A stretch of 64,000 nt of DNA from Sphingobium sp. D43FB (GCF_002312805.1 NZ_NMUA01000009.1:1-64000); one strand, 5' to 3'. Shown: positions 26,308 to 35,693, counted from the stretch's first letter. Numbers and translations are program-made. The notes: generated by a model from the letters alone, not told the origin.

Positions 26308-27156
26308 TTACCGGCCCTGACGCCGCGCCATGAAGGCCAGGCGTTCGAACAGCATGATGTCCTGCTCATTCTTGAGCAGCGCGCCATGAAGCGGAGGAAT
26401 CGCCTTTGTGGGATCGCTATTCTGGAGAACGTCGAGCGGCATGTCCTCGTTCAGCAGCAGCTTGAGCCAGTCGAGCAATTCGCTGGTCGAGGGCTTTTTC
26501 TTGAGGCCCGGAACGTCGCGAATCTCGTAGAAAATATCCATCGCTTTGCTCACCAGGATTTTCTGGATGCCGGGGAAATGGACATCGACGATCGCCTGCA
26601 TCGTCTGACGATCAGGGAATTTGATATAGTGAAAGAAGCAGCGGCGCAGGAAGGCGTCGGGCAGTTCCTTCTCATTATTCGAGGTGATGATGACCACGGG
26701 GCGGTCGGCGGCGGCGATCGTCTCGCCGGTTTCATAGACGTGGAAGGCCATGCGATCGAGTTCCTGCAGCAGATCGTTGGGGAATTCGATGTCGGCCTTG
26801 TCGATTTCGTCGATCAGCAACACGGGGAGGGTAGGCGAGGTGAACGCCTCCCACAGCTTGCCCTTGCGGATATAGTTAGAGATTTCGTGGACGCGCGGGT
26901 CGCCGAGCTGGCCGTCGCGCAGGCGGGCGACGGCATCATATTCATAGAGGCCCTGATGCGCCTTGGTCGTCGATTTGACGTTCCATTCGATCAGTGGGGC
27001 ACCGAGCGCCGTCGCGATTTCCTGGGCCAGCACGGTCTTGCCGGTGCCCGGTTCCCCCTTCACGAGCAAGGGGCGGCGCAGCAGCACGGCGGCGTTAACC
27101 GCGACCTTCAGATCGTCGGTGGCGACATAGTCCTGGGTGCCTTCAAAACGCATCAT
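26308..27156 (-). CDS. MoxR-family AAA+ ATPase
   Basis: A 282-residue single-domain AAA+ protein. Walker A is VKGEPGTGKTVLA, Walker B LPVLLIDEIDKAD, sensor 1 VIITSNNEKELPDAFLRRC with the arginine finger. The C-terminal lid is shorter than in MoxR itself and resembles the CoxD-like branch that pairs with CoxE-like VWA proteins such as the one at 22471-23646. Probably acts as a chaperone-like ATPase in enzyme maturation. ATG 27156 is followed at once by another ATG. Confidence 0.9.
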   Translation of the reverse strand: MMRFEGTQDYVATDDLKVAVNAAVLLRRPLLVKGEPGTGKTVLAQEIATALGAPLIEWNVKSTTKAHQGLYEYDAVARLRDGQLGDPRVHEISNYIRKGKLWEAFTSPTLPVLLIDEIDKADIEFPNDLLQELDRMAFHVYETGETIAAADRPVVIITSNNEKELPDAFLRRCFFHYIKFPDRQTMQAIVDVHFPGIQKILVSKAMDIFYEIRDVPGLKKKPSTSELLDWLKLLLNEDMPLDVLQNSDPTKAIPPLHGALLKNEQDIMLFERLAFMARRQGR

Positions 27157-27240
27157 CGTCCGCCTGCTTAGCCTGTCACTGTGGCGGGACTAGGCAAAGC
27201 GGCGCATGGGCGCAAGCCGTGTGGGCGGTATCGGTGGGGT

Positions 27241-27921
27241 TCAGTCTTGCCGCGCGCGCACATCGGCGCGGGCGGCGAGCAAGTCCCACAGGCCGCGATG
27301 CTGGTTGAGCAACTGGCGTGCGCCGAACTGGATGGCCCGGTCGACGCCGTCATCGCCGCCGATCGCGCGGGCGACATCGAGCGTGGCGGCGCGGTCGGGC
27401 AGGGAGCAGGCATGGGGTTCGATGCCCGCGCGCAGGGCGGCGATGTCGAGCACCTGGCGCACGGCGCGCCAGTCGAGGACCAGTGCCATCGCCGCGCCCA
27501 TGGCGCAGCCGCGCCGGTCGGACTGGGCGAGCATGTCGAGCGCATGGCGTTGCTGGCTGACGGCGGTTTCGCAATCAGCCTGGCCAGCGGTGCTGGGGAC
27601 GGGACCGGCGGCGACGGTCACCTGGGTGATATAGGCGCGTTCGGCAGCGAAGGCGTCGGCGGCTTCGATCAGCCAGCCGCGCGCGGCATTGTCGGCCGAG
27701 CGGGTGGCGGCATGATCGATGACGCCGGGATGGCGGCCATGAAGCAGGCAGAGATAATAGGCCGCGTCCGCAAGGTCGCCGAGCGACAGCAGCGTGTCAC
27801 GGGCAATGCCAGTCCCCGCGCGCAGCGCATAGCTATGCGCTGCGGTGCCATCGGCAGCGACCAGCGCCTCCAATATCCGCGCGATATCGCCAAATTGGTA
27901 GCGGGGTGCCGCTTCACTCAT
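27241..27921 (-). CDS. Hypothetical protein
   Basis: A 226-residue, all-helical, Ala-rich cytosolic protein without recognised motifs. There is a repeated RQ/Q-rich helical pattern (CETAVSQQRHALDMLAQSD) and the end is basic. ATG 27921 (MSEAAPRYQF) is chosen over the longer frame start at 27978. It lies about 85 bases upstream of the MoxR ATPase on the same strand, so it may share its transcript. It resembles conserved sphingomonad proteins of unknown function. Confidence 0.65.
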   Translation of the reverse strand: MSEAAPRYQFGDIARILEALVAADGTAAHSYALRAGTGIARDTLLSLGDLADAAYYLCLLHGRHPGVIDHAATRSADNAARGWLIEAADAFAAERAYITQVTVAAGPVPSTAGQADCETAVSQQRHALDMLAQSDRRGCAMGAAMALVLDWRAVRQVLDIAALRAGIEPHACSLPDRAATLDVARAIGGDDGVDRAIQFGARQLLNQHRGLWDLLAARADVRARQD

Positions 27922-28009
27922 GCCAGGATTCCTGTCTTGCCCGATCCGCCGACGGGCTTCGCAACGCAGGTTAAGCAAAAGGGGGTAAAGAAGCGGTTTA
28001 CGCCGACAT

Positions 28010-28035
28010 AAAAAAGGGCGACCCGCGGGCCGCCC
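28010..28035 (-). terminator. Rho-independent terminator of rpoD
   Basis: On the minus strand GGGCG and CGCCC arms surround a GC-rich imperfect core, followed by six T (AAAAAA at 28010-28015 on the plus strand). It is about 27 bases past the rpoD stop. Confidence 0.75.
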
Positions 28036-28062
28036 ATTTTCATGTCGCTGAAAAGCGGCAGA

Positions 28063-30120
28063 TTATTGGTCGAGGAAGCTGCGCATCTTGCGGCTGCGCG
28101 AAGGGTGTTTGAGCTTGCGCAGCGCCTTCGCTTCGATCTGACGGATGCGCTCGCGGGTCACGCTGAACTGCTGCCCGACCTCTTCCAGCGTATGATCGGT
28201 GTTCATGCCGATACCGAAACGCATGCGCAGCACGCGCTCTTCGCGCGGGGTTAGGCTGGCGAGGACGCGGGTGACCGTTTCCTTGAGGTTCGCTTGGATC
28301 GCGGCATCCACGGGGATGATGGCATTCTTGTCCTCGATGAAATCGCCGAGGTGACTATCTTCCTCGTCGCCGATCGGCGTTTCGAGGGAGATCGGCTCCT
28401 TGGCGATCTTCATCACCTTGCGCACCTTCTCCAGCGGCATGGAGAGGCGCTCGGCCATCTCTTCCGGGGTCGGTTCGCGGCCCTGCTCGTGCAGGAACTG
28501 GCGGCTGGTGCGCACCAGCTTGTTGATCGTCTCGATCATATGGACCGGGATGCGGATGGTGCGCGCCTGATCGGCGATCGAGCGGGTGATCGCCTGCCGG
28601 ATCCACCAGGTCGCATAGGTGCTGAACTTGTAGCCGCGGCGATATTCGAACTTATCGACCGCCTTCATCAGGCCGATATTGCCTTCCTGAATGAGATCCA
28701 GAAATTGCAGGCCGCGATTGGTGTATTTTTTGGCGATCGAGATGACGAGGCGCAGATTGGCTTCGACCATTTCCTTCTTGGCGATGCGCGCTTCGCGTTC
28801 GCCCTTTTGCACCATGTTGACGATGCGGCGGAATTCGCCGAGCGACATGCCGGTGGCCTGCGCGATTTCGCTGACTTCGTTGCGGATGCGTTCGACCGCG
28901 CGCGCTTCCGCGGCGGCGAAGGCGGCCCATTTCTTGTCGATGCCGCTGACCCGGTCGAGCCAGGCATCGTCCAGTTCGAAATTGACGTAGCGGTCGAGGA
29001 AATCCTTGCGGCTGACCTTGTGGCGCTCGGCCAGGCGCAGCATCTGCCCGCCCAGCGCGGTCAAGCGACGGTTATAGGCATAGAGTTGATCGACCAGATA
29101 TTCGATCTTCTGCTGATGGAACTGGACGCTTTCGACCTGCGCGGTCAGGCTTTCGCGCAACTCCTGATAATCATCCTCATCCTTCTGGCTCAGCACTTCG
29201 CCGGTGCCCATGGCGAGCATGCGCGACGATTGAATGGCCGAAAAGGCGCGGAAGATTTCGGTGATGGTGGCGAACTTCTCCAGCGCGATCGGCTTGAGCG
29301 TCTCTTCCATCTGAGCGAGGGAGAGGGTGTTGTCCTCCTCCTCTTCCTCTTCGACGCGGCGGGTGCGGCGTTCGGTGCCGTCCTCATCCTCGTCGGCGTC
29401 GGCGGATTCCTCCTCCGGCTCTTCTTCTTCCTTGAAGCTCGGACCAGCGGTCTTCTCGCTGATCTCGCCATCATCATCCTCGGCGCCCTCCTCCAGGCTT
29501 TCCGGGGCAGGGTCTTTGGACAGCATGGCGTCGAGATCGAGAATCTCGCGCAGCTGCATTTCGCCATTGTTGAGCGCGGTCGACCATTCGATGATCGCGT
29601 TGAAGGTGGTCGGGCTTTCGCACAGACCCAGGATCATGGTGTCGCGACCGGCCTCGATCCGCTTGGCGATGGCGATTTCGCCCTCACGGCTGAGCAACTC
29701 CACCGCGCCCATTTCGCGCAGATACATGCGAACGGGATCGTCGGTGCGATCGACCGTTTCCTTCTTCTTTTCGGTGACCAGGCGCGGCGAGCCATCGTCA
29801 TCGTCCGCCGCCTCATTGGCGTCGTCGTTGTCGTCCTCGCGCTGCTGGTCCTCGCCATCTTCGCTGGCTTCTTCATTTTCGACGATGTTGACGCCCATGT
29901 CGTTGAGCGCGGACATGACATCTTCGATCTGCTCGGAGGACATCTGGTCCTGCGGCAGGGCGTTGTTCAGCTCGTCATAGGTGATGTAGCCACGCTTTTT
30001 GGCGCGGGCGAGCAGCTTCTTGACCGAGGCTTCGTTGAGGTCGAGCAGGGGCGCATCGCCACCTTCATCCCCACCATCGCCTGCACCCGCCGCATTCTTG
30101 CTGTTCGCCTTGGTCGCCAT
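28063..30120 (-). CDS. rpoD: RNA polymerase primary sigma factor RpoD (sigma-70)
   Basis: A 685-residue housekeeping sigma factor. Region 1.1 starts near residue 24, followed by an acidic, Asp/Glu-rich non-conserved region ([13 protein letters not shown] and [18 protein letters not shown]). Regions 2.1-2.4 contain [20 protein letters not shown], region 3 [13 protein letters not shown], region 4.2 the [23 protein letters not shown]. The size and end [17 protein letters not shown] are typical of alphaproteobacterial RpoD. It follows dnaG on the same strand, 112 bases apart, as in many proteobacteria. Confidence 0.97.
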   Translation of the reverse strand: MATKANSKNAAGAGDGGDEGGDAPLLDLNEASVKKLLARAKKRGYITYDELNNALPQDQMSSEQIEDVMSALNDMGVNIVENEEASEDGEDQQREDDNDDANEAADDDDGSPRLVTEKKKETVDRTDDPVRMYLREMGAVELLSREGEIAIAKRIEAGRDTMILGLCESPTTFNAIIEWSTALNNGEMQLREILDLDAMLSKDPAPESLEEGAEDDDGEISEKTAGPSFKEEEEPEEESADADEDEDGTERRTRRVEEEEEEDNTLSLAQMEETLKPIALEKFATITEIFRAFSAIQSSRMLAMGTGEVLSQKDEDDYQELRESLTAQVESVQFHQQKIEYLVDQLYAYNRRLTALGGQMLRLAERHKVSRKDFLDRYVNFELDDAWLDRVSGIDKKWAAFAAAEARAVERIRNEVSEIAQATGMSLGEFRRIVNMVQKGEREARIAKKEMVEANLRLVISIAKKYTNRGLQFLDLIQEGNIGLMKAVDKFEYRRGYKFSTYATWWIRQAITRSIADQARTIRIPVHMIETINKLVRTSRQFLHEQGREPTPEEMAERLSMPLEKVRKVMKIAKEPISLETPIGDEEDSHLGDFIEDKNAIIPVDAAIQANLKETVTRVLASLTPREERVLRMRFGIGMNTDHTLEEVGQQFSVTRERIRQIEAKALRKLKHPSRSRKMRSFLDQ

Positions 30121-30232
30121 CTATTCGCCTTAACTCCGCCGCTCCCTCTGGCGGGAGCGATCAATTCCAATGCATCGTCCGCCAAAGGGACGTTTCGTTC
30201 AAACCTTGCCGCCCCGCGAGGGAACGGCTCGT

Positions 30233-32137
30233 TCAAACAATGTCTTCGGGCTGCGCCAGTTCCGCCAGTCGACGGTCATGGTCGGCCTTGAGCGCCAGCA
30301 AGCGCTGTTGCTCAGCGAGATTTTCCTCGCTGACGTCGCTCTTGAACCGCCGTGTCGCCTCCGCCAGCGCTGCCTCAAGCTCCGGTCCCTGCGCCATCAC
30401 CCGAATGGCCTCCTCCAGATCGCGCGCAAGGCGATCCGGGTCAGCGGTCATCTTGTGAGGGGTGAGTGTGAACGTGTCGGCCCGGAGCATCCCTTTAGCC
30501 ATATTATACACTTCACCTGCCCCCAATATGGTAAGGAGGCCCTGTGTTTCAACAGTTTCTTTGCGTAGTGACGCACTAATCATCGAATCGGCCAGCCGGG
30601 CGAGGATGGGATCGCCGATCGGCAGGCCCGCCAGCGTCTCGCGATGCAGCGCAATCTGGTCGGGATGGCGCAAAAGGCCGGCCAGAATCGCGCGCAAGAG
30701 CCGCTGTTCCATGCCGCTCGCGCCGATGGCGCGGACCTCATGGCCCGCCGGGCCGATCGGCGCTTTCCAGTTACCGCGCTTGTCGCGTTGCCAGCGGGCG
30801 GCGCTGTTGCCGCCGCCGCCGCCGCGCGTCGTGGGTGTGAAGGCGGGGCGGGCGAAGAAGAGCGCGTCATAGCGTTCGCGAAAGGCGTGCGCGTAATGGG
30901 CGCGAACATCGGGGTCCGCGATCGCATCGGTCAGCGCGCGCAGGCGCTGCTTGAGCGCGGCCTTCTGCTCCGGCGTGTCGAGCGGGGCAGACCCCTGCTC
31001 ATGGCTCCACAGACGCTCCACCAGTGGTTGCGCGGCGTCCAGCACCGCGTCCATAGCCGCCGGGCCACTGGCACGCAGAAGGTCGTCGGGGTCTTGACCC
31101 TGGGGCAGGGTGGCGAAGGCGAGGCTGTGGCCAGGGCGCAGCAGGGGCAGGGCGCGGGTGGCGGCGCGGATCGCCGCCTTCTGCCCCGCCGAATCGCCAT
31201 CGAAGCACAGGATAGGCACCTCAACCATCTTCCACAGCCGTTCGATCTGATGTTCGGTCAGCGCGGTGCCGAGCGGCGCGACGGCATCGCCAAAGCCGGC
31301 CTGTGCGAGCGCGATCACGTCCATATAGCCTTCGACCACGATGACCCGGCCGGTCTGGCGACTGGCGGGGGAGGCGCGGTCGATATTGTAGAGGGTGCGG
31401 CCCTTGTCGAACAGCGGTGTGTCGGGAGAATTGAGATATTTGGGCTCGCCCTGACCCAATATCCGTCCGCCAAAGGCAATCGTCCGCCCGCGAATGTCGC
31501 GGATCGGCAGCATCAGGCGGCCGCGGAACCGGTCATAGGGATCGCGCTTCTTGGCCCGGTCGCCATCCGGTTCAGCCGCGTCGGGATCGATCAGCAGGCC
31601 CGCCTCGATCAGCATCGGATCGCCATAATCCTTGAGCGCGGTGCGCAGCCGCCCGCGACTATCGGGCGAATAGCCAAAGCCGAAGGCGCGGCGGGTGGCG
31701 TCGCTGATGCCGCGCTTGCTGAGGTAAGCGCGCGCCTCCGCCCCTTCGATCGCGTCGAGTTGGGCCGCGAAGAAATCCTGCGCGGCGGCCATCGCGTCGT
31801 GCAGGCCTTTGGCGGCTTCAGCGCGTTTGGCGGCGCGCGGATCGGGCGCGGGCACGTCCATCCCTGCCGCCTGCGCCAATTCCTTCACCGCTTCCATGAA
31901 GGGCAGGCCGCGCTGGTCGGTCATCCAGCGGATCGCATCACCATGCGCTCCGCACCCGAAGCAATGGTAGAAGCCCTTTTCATCGTTGATCGTGAAACTG
32001 GGCGTTTTTTCATTATGGAACGGACAGCAGGCCTTATACTCGCGCCCGGCCTTCTGCACCTTGATGGTGCGGCCGATGAGCGTGGACAGCGACGTGCGCA
32101 TGCGCAGTTCGTCGAGGAAGGCGGGGGTTAGACTCAA
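30233..32137 (-). CDS. dnaG: DNA primase DnaG
   Basis: A 634-residue primase that lays RNA primers at the replication fork. The N-terminal zinc finger is CCPFHNEKTPSF plus HCFGCGAHGD, the TOPRIM core is VVEGYMDVIALAQAGF followed by LCFDGDSAG, and a DnaB-interacting helical C-terminus follows. No ATG fits; TTG 32137 with GGAGGGGAG just upstream encodes the family-typical N-terminus SLTPAFLDELR. The TTG overlaps the stop of the GIY-YIG gene (TTGA), suggesting coupling. Confidence 0.95.
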   Translation of the reverse strand: MSLTPAFLDELRMRTSLSTLIGRTIKVQKAGREYKACCPFHNEKTPSFTINDEKGFYHCFGCGAHGDAIRWMTDQRGLPFMEAVKELAQAAGMDVPAPDPRAAKRAEAAKGLHDAMAAAQDFFAAQLDAIEGAEARAYLSKRGISDATRRAFGFGYSPDSRGRLRTALKDYGDPMLIEAGLLIDPDAAEPDGDRAKKRDPYDRFRGRLMLPIRDIRGRTIAFGGRILGQGEPKYLNSPDTPLFDKGRTLYNIDRASPASRQTGRVIVVEGYMDVIALAQAGFGDAVAPLGTALTEHQIERLWKMVEVPILCFDGDSAGQKAAIRAATRALPLLRPGHSLAFATLPQGQDPDDLLRASGPAAMDAVLDAAQPLVERLWSHEQGSAPLDTPEQKAALKQRLRALTDAIADPDVRAHYAHAFRERYDALFFARPAFTPTTRGGGGGNSAARWQRDKRGNWKAPIGPAGHEVRAIGASGMEQRLLRAILAGLLRHPDQIALHRETLAGLPIGDPILARLADSMISASLRKETVETQGLLTILGAGEVYNMAKGMLRADTFTLTPHKMTADPDRLARDLEEAIRVMAQGPELEAALAEATRRFKSDVSEENLAEQQRLLALKADHDRRLAELAQPEDIV

Positions 32138-32541
32138 AATCTCCCCTCCCGCGAGGGCGCACCACATCCGTTCGTGTCGAGCGAAGTCGAGACACGCTCA
32201 CACTGCCCTTGCGGCTGTTCCAAGTCATCTGGCGTGCAAGATGCATCGCCCACATCCCGCTCTTTCGGCGGTCTGGCGAAGTAGGACAGTAAGGACCAAT
32301 TCCCGACGATCAGCGCTTCCTTCTTGGCGCGCGACCAGCCGCCAACGATGCGTTCGGCTTCCAGCGCTTCGATCCGCGTTCCAAACGTCTCGCTCCATAC
32401 GAGGGTCACCGGGCGGCGATCGCGGGTGAAGGCGCTGCCCAGGCCGCAATGATGCTGGGCGATTCGATGACCCAGATTATCGGTGTGGCCCGTATAATAG
32501 CGGCCGTCAGAGCATTTGAGCATATAGGTCCAGAACGCCAT
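32134..32541 (-). CDS. GIY-YIG nuclease family protein with repeat-derived C-terminus
   Basis: A 135-residue protein. Residues 1-85 are the UPF0213/YhbQ-type GIY-YIG fold: the variant signature is TYMLKCSDGRYYTGHTDNL (Tyr pair), then RIAQHHCGLGSAFTRDRRPV and a catalytic-type Glu in ALEAERIVGGW. Residues about 111-135 (CERVSTSLDTNGCGAPSREG) are encoded by a palindromic repeat half and are not part of the nuclease fold. The reading frame ends in the start codon region of dnaG. Inverted copies of the same repeat half flank the gene. Confidence 0.85.
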   Translation of the reverse strand: MAFWTYMLKCSDGRYYTGHTDNLGHRIAQHHCGLGSAFTRDRRPVTLVWSETFGTRIEALEAERIVGGWSRAKKEALIVGNWSLLSYFARPPKERDVGDASCTPDDLEQPQGQCERVSTSLDTNGCGAPSREGRF

Positions 32542-32647
32542 TGACGGAATATGCCTGAACCCGCGCCGGTGTCGAGCGGTGTCCCGCGCCTCCGGTGTCG
32601 CTGGCCTTGGCTCTGCCGCGTTTCTCGACTTCGCTCGAAACGAACGG
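32168..32647. repeat. Split palindromic element: 29-bp inverted repeats flanking the GIY-YIG gene
   Basis: CCGTTCGTGTCGAGCGAAGT (start of 32168-32196) and its inverse at 32619-32647 match at 27 of 29 positions. They are the two arms of the palindrome found uninterrupted at 56876-56943 in the ABC-F gene, but here they are separated by about 420 bases that hold most of the GIY-YIG gene. The arms are directly read; that they form one element is inference. Confidence 0.65.
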
Positions 32648-32700
32648 AGGTGGGGAAGGGCGCGTGGCCCCTCCCTAAGTAGGGAGGGGCTATTACCGTG

Positions 32701-33153
32701 TCACGAAAGCGCCGCCTTCACCATGCCGCTGGCCTTGCTCATGTCGATCACGCTGCCGTGGCGTTCTTTCAGCACGGCCATCACCTTGCCCATATCCTTG
32801 AGGCTCGCGGCACCCACTTCCGCCTTGATCACGTCGATTGCCGCCCTGGTCTCGTCCTCGCTCAACTGCGTCGGCAGGAAGCTTTCGATGACGTCCAGTT
32901 CCACCTGTTCCTTGGCCGCCAGTTCGTCGCGGCCGCCGCTGGTGAACATCTCTATCGATTCGCGGCGTTGCTTGACCATCTTTTGCAGCACTTCGACCAC
33001 GGTGGCGTCATCGTCGGGCACGGTCGATGCGGTGCGCAGTTCGATGTCGCGGTCCTTGAGCTTGGCGAGGATGAGGCGCACGGCGGCCAGGCGCTCCTTG
33101 TCGCCTGCTTTCATGGCGGTGATCTGGGCGCTCTTTATCTGCTCGCGAATCAT
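32701..33153 (-). CDS. GatB/YqeY domain-containing protein
   Basis: A 150-residue YqeY-family protein (helical domain related to the tail of the GatB amidotransferase subunit). Signatures are MIREQIKSAQITAMKAGDKE at the start, RLILAKLKDRDIE, and KDMGKVMAVLKERHG near the end. Its role is not established; it may act on tRNA or tRNA-bound amino acids. It sits between carA and the dnaG operon, a position frequent in alphaproteobacteria. ATG 33153 is used; the upstream part of the frame lacks conservation-like sequence. Confidence 0.88.
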   Translation of the reverse strand: MIREQIKSAQITAMKAGDKERLAAVRLILAKLKDRDIELRTASTVPDDDATVVEVLQKMVKQRRESIEMFTSGGRDELAAKEQVELDVIESFLPTQLSEDETRAAIDVIKAEVGAASLKDMGKVMAVLKERHGSVIDMSKASGMVKAALS

Positions 33154-33313
33154 GGCGAAGCGAATCCTCGTGTCTTTGCGGAAAGCGATAGATATAATGC
33201 GAAAAGAGATTTTTAACAGACGTTGACCCCAAGCGCGCACAGGCATAGGTGACCGGCCGTTTAACCCGCATCAGACGGGTTCCAAAGCCAACGCAAAAAA
33301 GGACGCTGATCTC

Positions 33314-34492
33314 ATGGCTGACGCCAAGACCCTTACCGTGCCCAAAGGAGCGACCGGGGTCGTGGTTTTCGCCGATGGCAGCGCCGTGTTCGGGCGCGGT
33401 TTCGGCGCGGTCGGCGATGCGGTGGGCGAACTCTGCTTCAACACCGCGATCACCGGCTATCAGGAGATCATGACCGACCCCAGCTATGCGGGCCAGGTCA
33501 TCACCTTCACCTTCCCCCATATCGGCAATGTCGGCACCAATTTGGACGATGTCGAGGCGACCAGCCCCTATGCGCTGGGCTGCGTGGTGCGCGAGGATGT
33601 GACCGCGCCGTCCAACTTCCGCAACGTCATGGCATTCGACCAGTGGATGGCGGATAATGGCCGCATCGGCCTCGCCGGTGTCGATACCCGCGCGCTGACC
33701 CGGATGATCCGGGAAAAGGGCGCGCCCAATGTCGTGATCGCGCATGATCCCGATGGCGCGTTCGACCTCGCCGCGCTGGCGGCGAAGGCGGCGGGTTGGC
33801 CGGGGCTGGAGGGTATGGACCTCGCCATCGAAGTCACGGGGCAGGAAACGCGGCTGTGGCAGGATGGCGGCTGGACGCTGGGCAAGGGCTATGGCCTGAA
33901 CGCCGTGGGCGAAGGCGCGCCGCATGTCGTGGCGATCGATTATGGCGCGAAGAACAACATCTTCCGCAATCTGGTGCAGGCCGGGGCGCGCGTGACCGTG
34001 CTGCCCGCGACCGCGAGCGTCGAGCAGATCATGGACCTCGCCCCCGATGGCGTGTTCCTCTCCAACGGCCCTGGCGATCCGGCCGCGACCGGCAGCTATG
34101 CCGTGCCGGTGATCGCCGCGCTGCTGGCGCGCGACGTGCCGATCTTCGGCATCTGCCTTGGCCATCAATTGTTGGGGCTGGCGGTGGGGGCCAAGACGAT
34201 CAAGATGCATCAGGGTCATCGCGGCGCGAACCATCCGGTCAAGCGGCTGAGCGATGGCCTGGTCGAGATCACGTCGATGAACCATGGCTTTGCGGTCGAT
34301 GCCGAGACGCTGCCCGCCAATGTCCGCACGACCCATGTGTCGCTGTTCGACGGCAGCAATTGCGGCATCGAACTGACTGATAAAAATGCCTTTTCGGTGC
34401 AATATCACCCCGAAGCCTCGCCGGGGCCGCAGGACAGCTTCTATCTGTTCAAGCGGTTCGTCGATGGCCTGAAAAAGCCGGTGGCGGCATGA
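33314..34492 (+). CDS. carA: Carbamoyl-phosphate synthase small chain
   Basis: A 392-residue glutaminase subunit that delivers ammonia to CarB for carbamoyl phosphate, the precursor of pyrimidines and arginine. The N-terminal CPSase domain has GYQEIMTDPSYAGQ, and the class I amidotransferase domain has the nucleophile in FGICLGHQLLGLA, with His/Glu in QYHPEASPGP. It is followed by rraB with a four-base ATGA overlap. The partner carB lies about 1.5 kb downstream, separated by small genes and a toxin-antitoxin insertion. Confidence 0.96.
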   Translation: MADAKTLTVPKGATGVVVFADGSAVFGRGFGAVGDAVGELCFNTAITGYQEIMTDPSYAGQVITFTFPHIGNVGTNLDDVEATSPYALGCVVREDVTAPSNFRNVMAFDQWMADNGRIGLAGVDTRALTRMIREKGAPNVVIAHDPDGAFDLAALAAKAAGWPGLEGMDLAIEVTGQETRLWQDGGWTLGKGYGLNAVGEGAPHVVAIDYGAKNNIFRNLVQAGARVTVLPATASVEQIMDLAPDGVFLSNGPGDPAATGSYAVPVIAALLARDVPIFGICLGHQLLGLAVGAKTIKMHQGHRGANHPVKRLSDGLVEITSMNHGFAVDAETLPANVRTTHVSLFDGSNCGIELTDKNAFSVQYHPEASPGPQDSFYLFKRFVDGLKKPVAA

Positions 34493-34857
34493 GCATCAAG
34501 CTGCCCCCCGTCGATGAAGCCCGCCTTGCCGCCGAATGGGAAGCGGACCGCGAAGTCCTCGCCAACCTCGCCGCCAATGGCGACAAGCCGATGATCCCGC
34601 GCGCCGTGGATGTCAGCTTCAAGGGCAATGACAAGGATTTCGACCGCGTCCTGGAAATCGCCAGCCAGTTCGGCATGGTCGAACTCGACCGCGAAGAGGA
34701 TGAAGATGGCGACCTGTTCCTGTTCCTGGAATGCGAGCAGGCGGTGGATGAGGCGTCGATCAAGGCGTTGACGAAGAAGTGCCTGCAGATCGAGATATTG
34801 TGTGGCGTGGAATATGATGGGTGGGGGTGCGAGGCTCGGACGGGGGCGGTGCATTGA
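34489..34857 (+). CDS. RraB-like ribonuclease E inhibitor family protein
   Basis: A 122-residue acidic protein of the RraB (regulator of ribonuclease activity B) fold: an acidic EWEADREVLANLAANGDKP start, PRAVDVSFKGNDKDFDRVL, and DREEDEDGDLFLFLECEQ near the middle. In E. coli RraB binds RNase E and alters its activity; the equivalent role here is inferred. Its ATG overlaps the carA stop by four bases, and its stop overlaps the next gene by one base (TGATG), so it belongs to the car transcript. Confidence 0.8.
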   Translation: MSIKLPPVDEARLAAEWEADREVLANLAANGDKPMIPRAVDVSFKGNDKDFDRVLEIASQFGMVELDREEDEDGDLFLFLECEQAVDEASIKALTKKCLQIEILCGVEYDGWGCEARTGAVH

Positions 34858-35183
34858 TGAGCCGGGCGATTCCTTTCGCAGCGCCCATACTTATTGTCGC
34901 TTCGGGTTGCAGCGCTACCTCGAATTCCGTGGAATATATGATTGGGGCGTTCGCAAGCACCGGTGTCCAGTCAGATGCTGAAGGGGCCATTGTCCCGGAT
35001 GCTGCTACAAGATTACCTGCTCTTTTAAAAAGGTGCGGGGTGTCGAAATATGAACCTATCGAAGCGTCGGATAGCTTCGTTGGCTTCACGTTTCGGCATT
35101 ATTCGTCCGATGCACGGACGCTCGACTGCATTAACGCCGCTTTACCAGTGGGCACTACATTGACCGATAACAGGCTGAACTAA
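34857..35183 (+). CDS. Small lipoprotein candidate / hypothetical
   Basis: A 108-residue protein starting [20 protein letters not shown], with a possible but weak lipobox (VASGC, lacking the usual Leu at -3). GC content and codon use look lower than in its neighbours. No family is recognised. It overlaps the RraB-like stop by one base, and its own stop TAA shares a base with the ATG of a degenerate carB 5' copy, so this was probably the junction where carB once followed. It is likely translated but of unknown function. Confidence 0.5.
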   Translation: MSRAIPFAAPILIVASGCSATSNSVEYMIGAFASTGVQSDAEGAIVPDAATRLPALLKRCGVSKYEPIEASDSFVGFTFRHYSSDARTLDCINAALPVGTTLTDNRLN

Positions 35184-35302
35184 TGCCTAAACGCACCGAG
35201 ATCTCAATTATCCGCAGCATCGGCATTGGTCAGATCATCATCGGCCAGGCGTGCGAGATTGATTGTTCGCGCGCGCAGGCGCTCATGGCTCCCAAGGATT
35301 GA
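35183..35302 (+). pseudogene. Degenerate copy of the carB 5' end
   Basis: The frame [20 protein letters not shown] at its start, then [13 protein letters not shown], mirrors the start of real CarB ([20 protein letters not shown], then [13 protein letters not shown]). By hand alignment about 81 of 98 bases from ATG to GCAGGCG match. It then ends in frame with TGA at 35300-35302. Toxin gene sequence begins at once after the matching part (about 35280). It cannot make a functional enzyme. Confidence 0.75.
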
Positions 35303-35693
35303 TGATGGCGGCACCTGTCCGGGCGAAGTCTGATACGTTGCGGGTGACGACTGGTATACCGGCTGCAATTGCTTGCGATGCGATCAGCAGGTCCATGTCT
35401 GCGATTATCTGTCCGGCGCGTTCCAGTTCGGCCTTCAGGCGTCCCCATACAACGGCTGTTGCCTCATCGGGCTTTATGATCCGGTCGATAAATAGTGTTT
35501 CGATCCGGTTTCTGAAGGCGATAAGGCGCGACCGATGCGTGGCGTCGATCGCTTTGGCGATGCCATATTCCATTTCTGCTAATACGATGGTGGATAATGT
35601 GCAATTTGCGCGATTGGCGGCCAGAAAGGCGATCACCTTGGGCTCCGGTCTGGGCCGGGCGAGTACGCTCCAGACGTTCGTGTCAATCAGCAC
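35283..35693 (-). CDS. VapC/FitB-type PIN-domain toxin
   Basis: A 136-residue PIN-domain RNase toxin. Conserved acidic residues are D4 (LIDTNVWS), E40 (VLAEMEYGI), D99/D101 (IADMDLLIA) and D122 (TRNVSDF). The pattern with VVWGRLKAE and the end INPWEP is closest to FitB-like members. It starts at GTG 35693 (TTG 35696 also possible) and overlaps the antitoxin stop, typical coupling for type II toxin-antitoxin pairs. Its last codons abut the degenerate carB copy. Confidence 0.88.
   Translation of the reverse strand: MLIDTNVWSVLARPRPEPKVIAFLAANRANCTLSTIVLAEMEYGIAKAIDATHRSRLIAFRNRIETLFIDRIIKPDEATAVVWGRLKAELERAGQIIADMDLLIASQAIAAGIPVVTRNVSDFARTGAAIINPWEP

Noticed and set aside
28294..30291. Plus-strand frame of 665 codons opposite rpoD
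   Set aside because: Shadow of rpoD; hydrophobic Leu/Phe runs result from reading the acidic repeat strand backwards.
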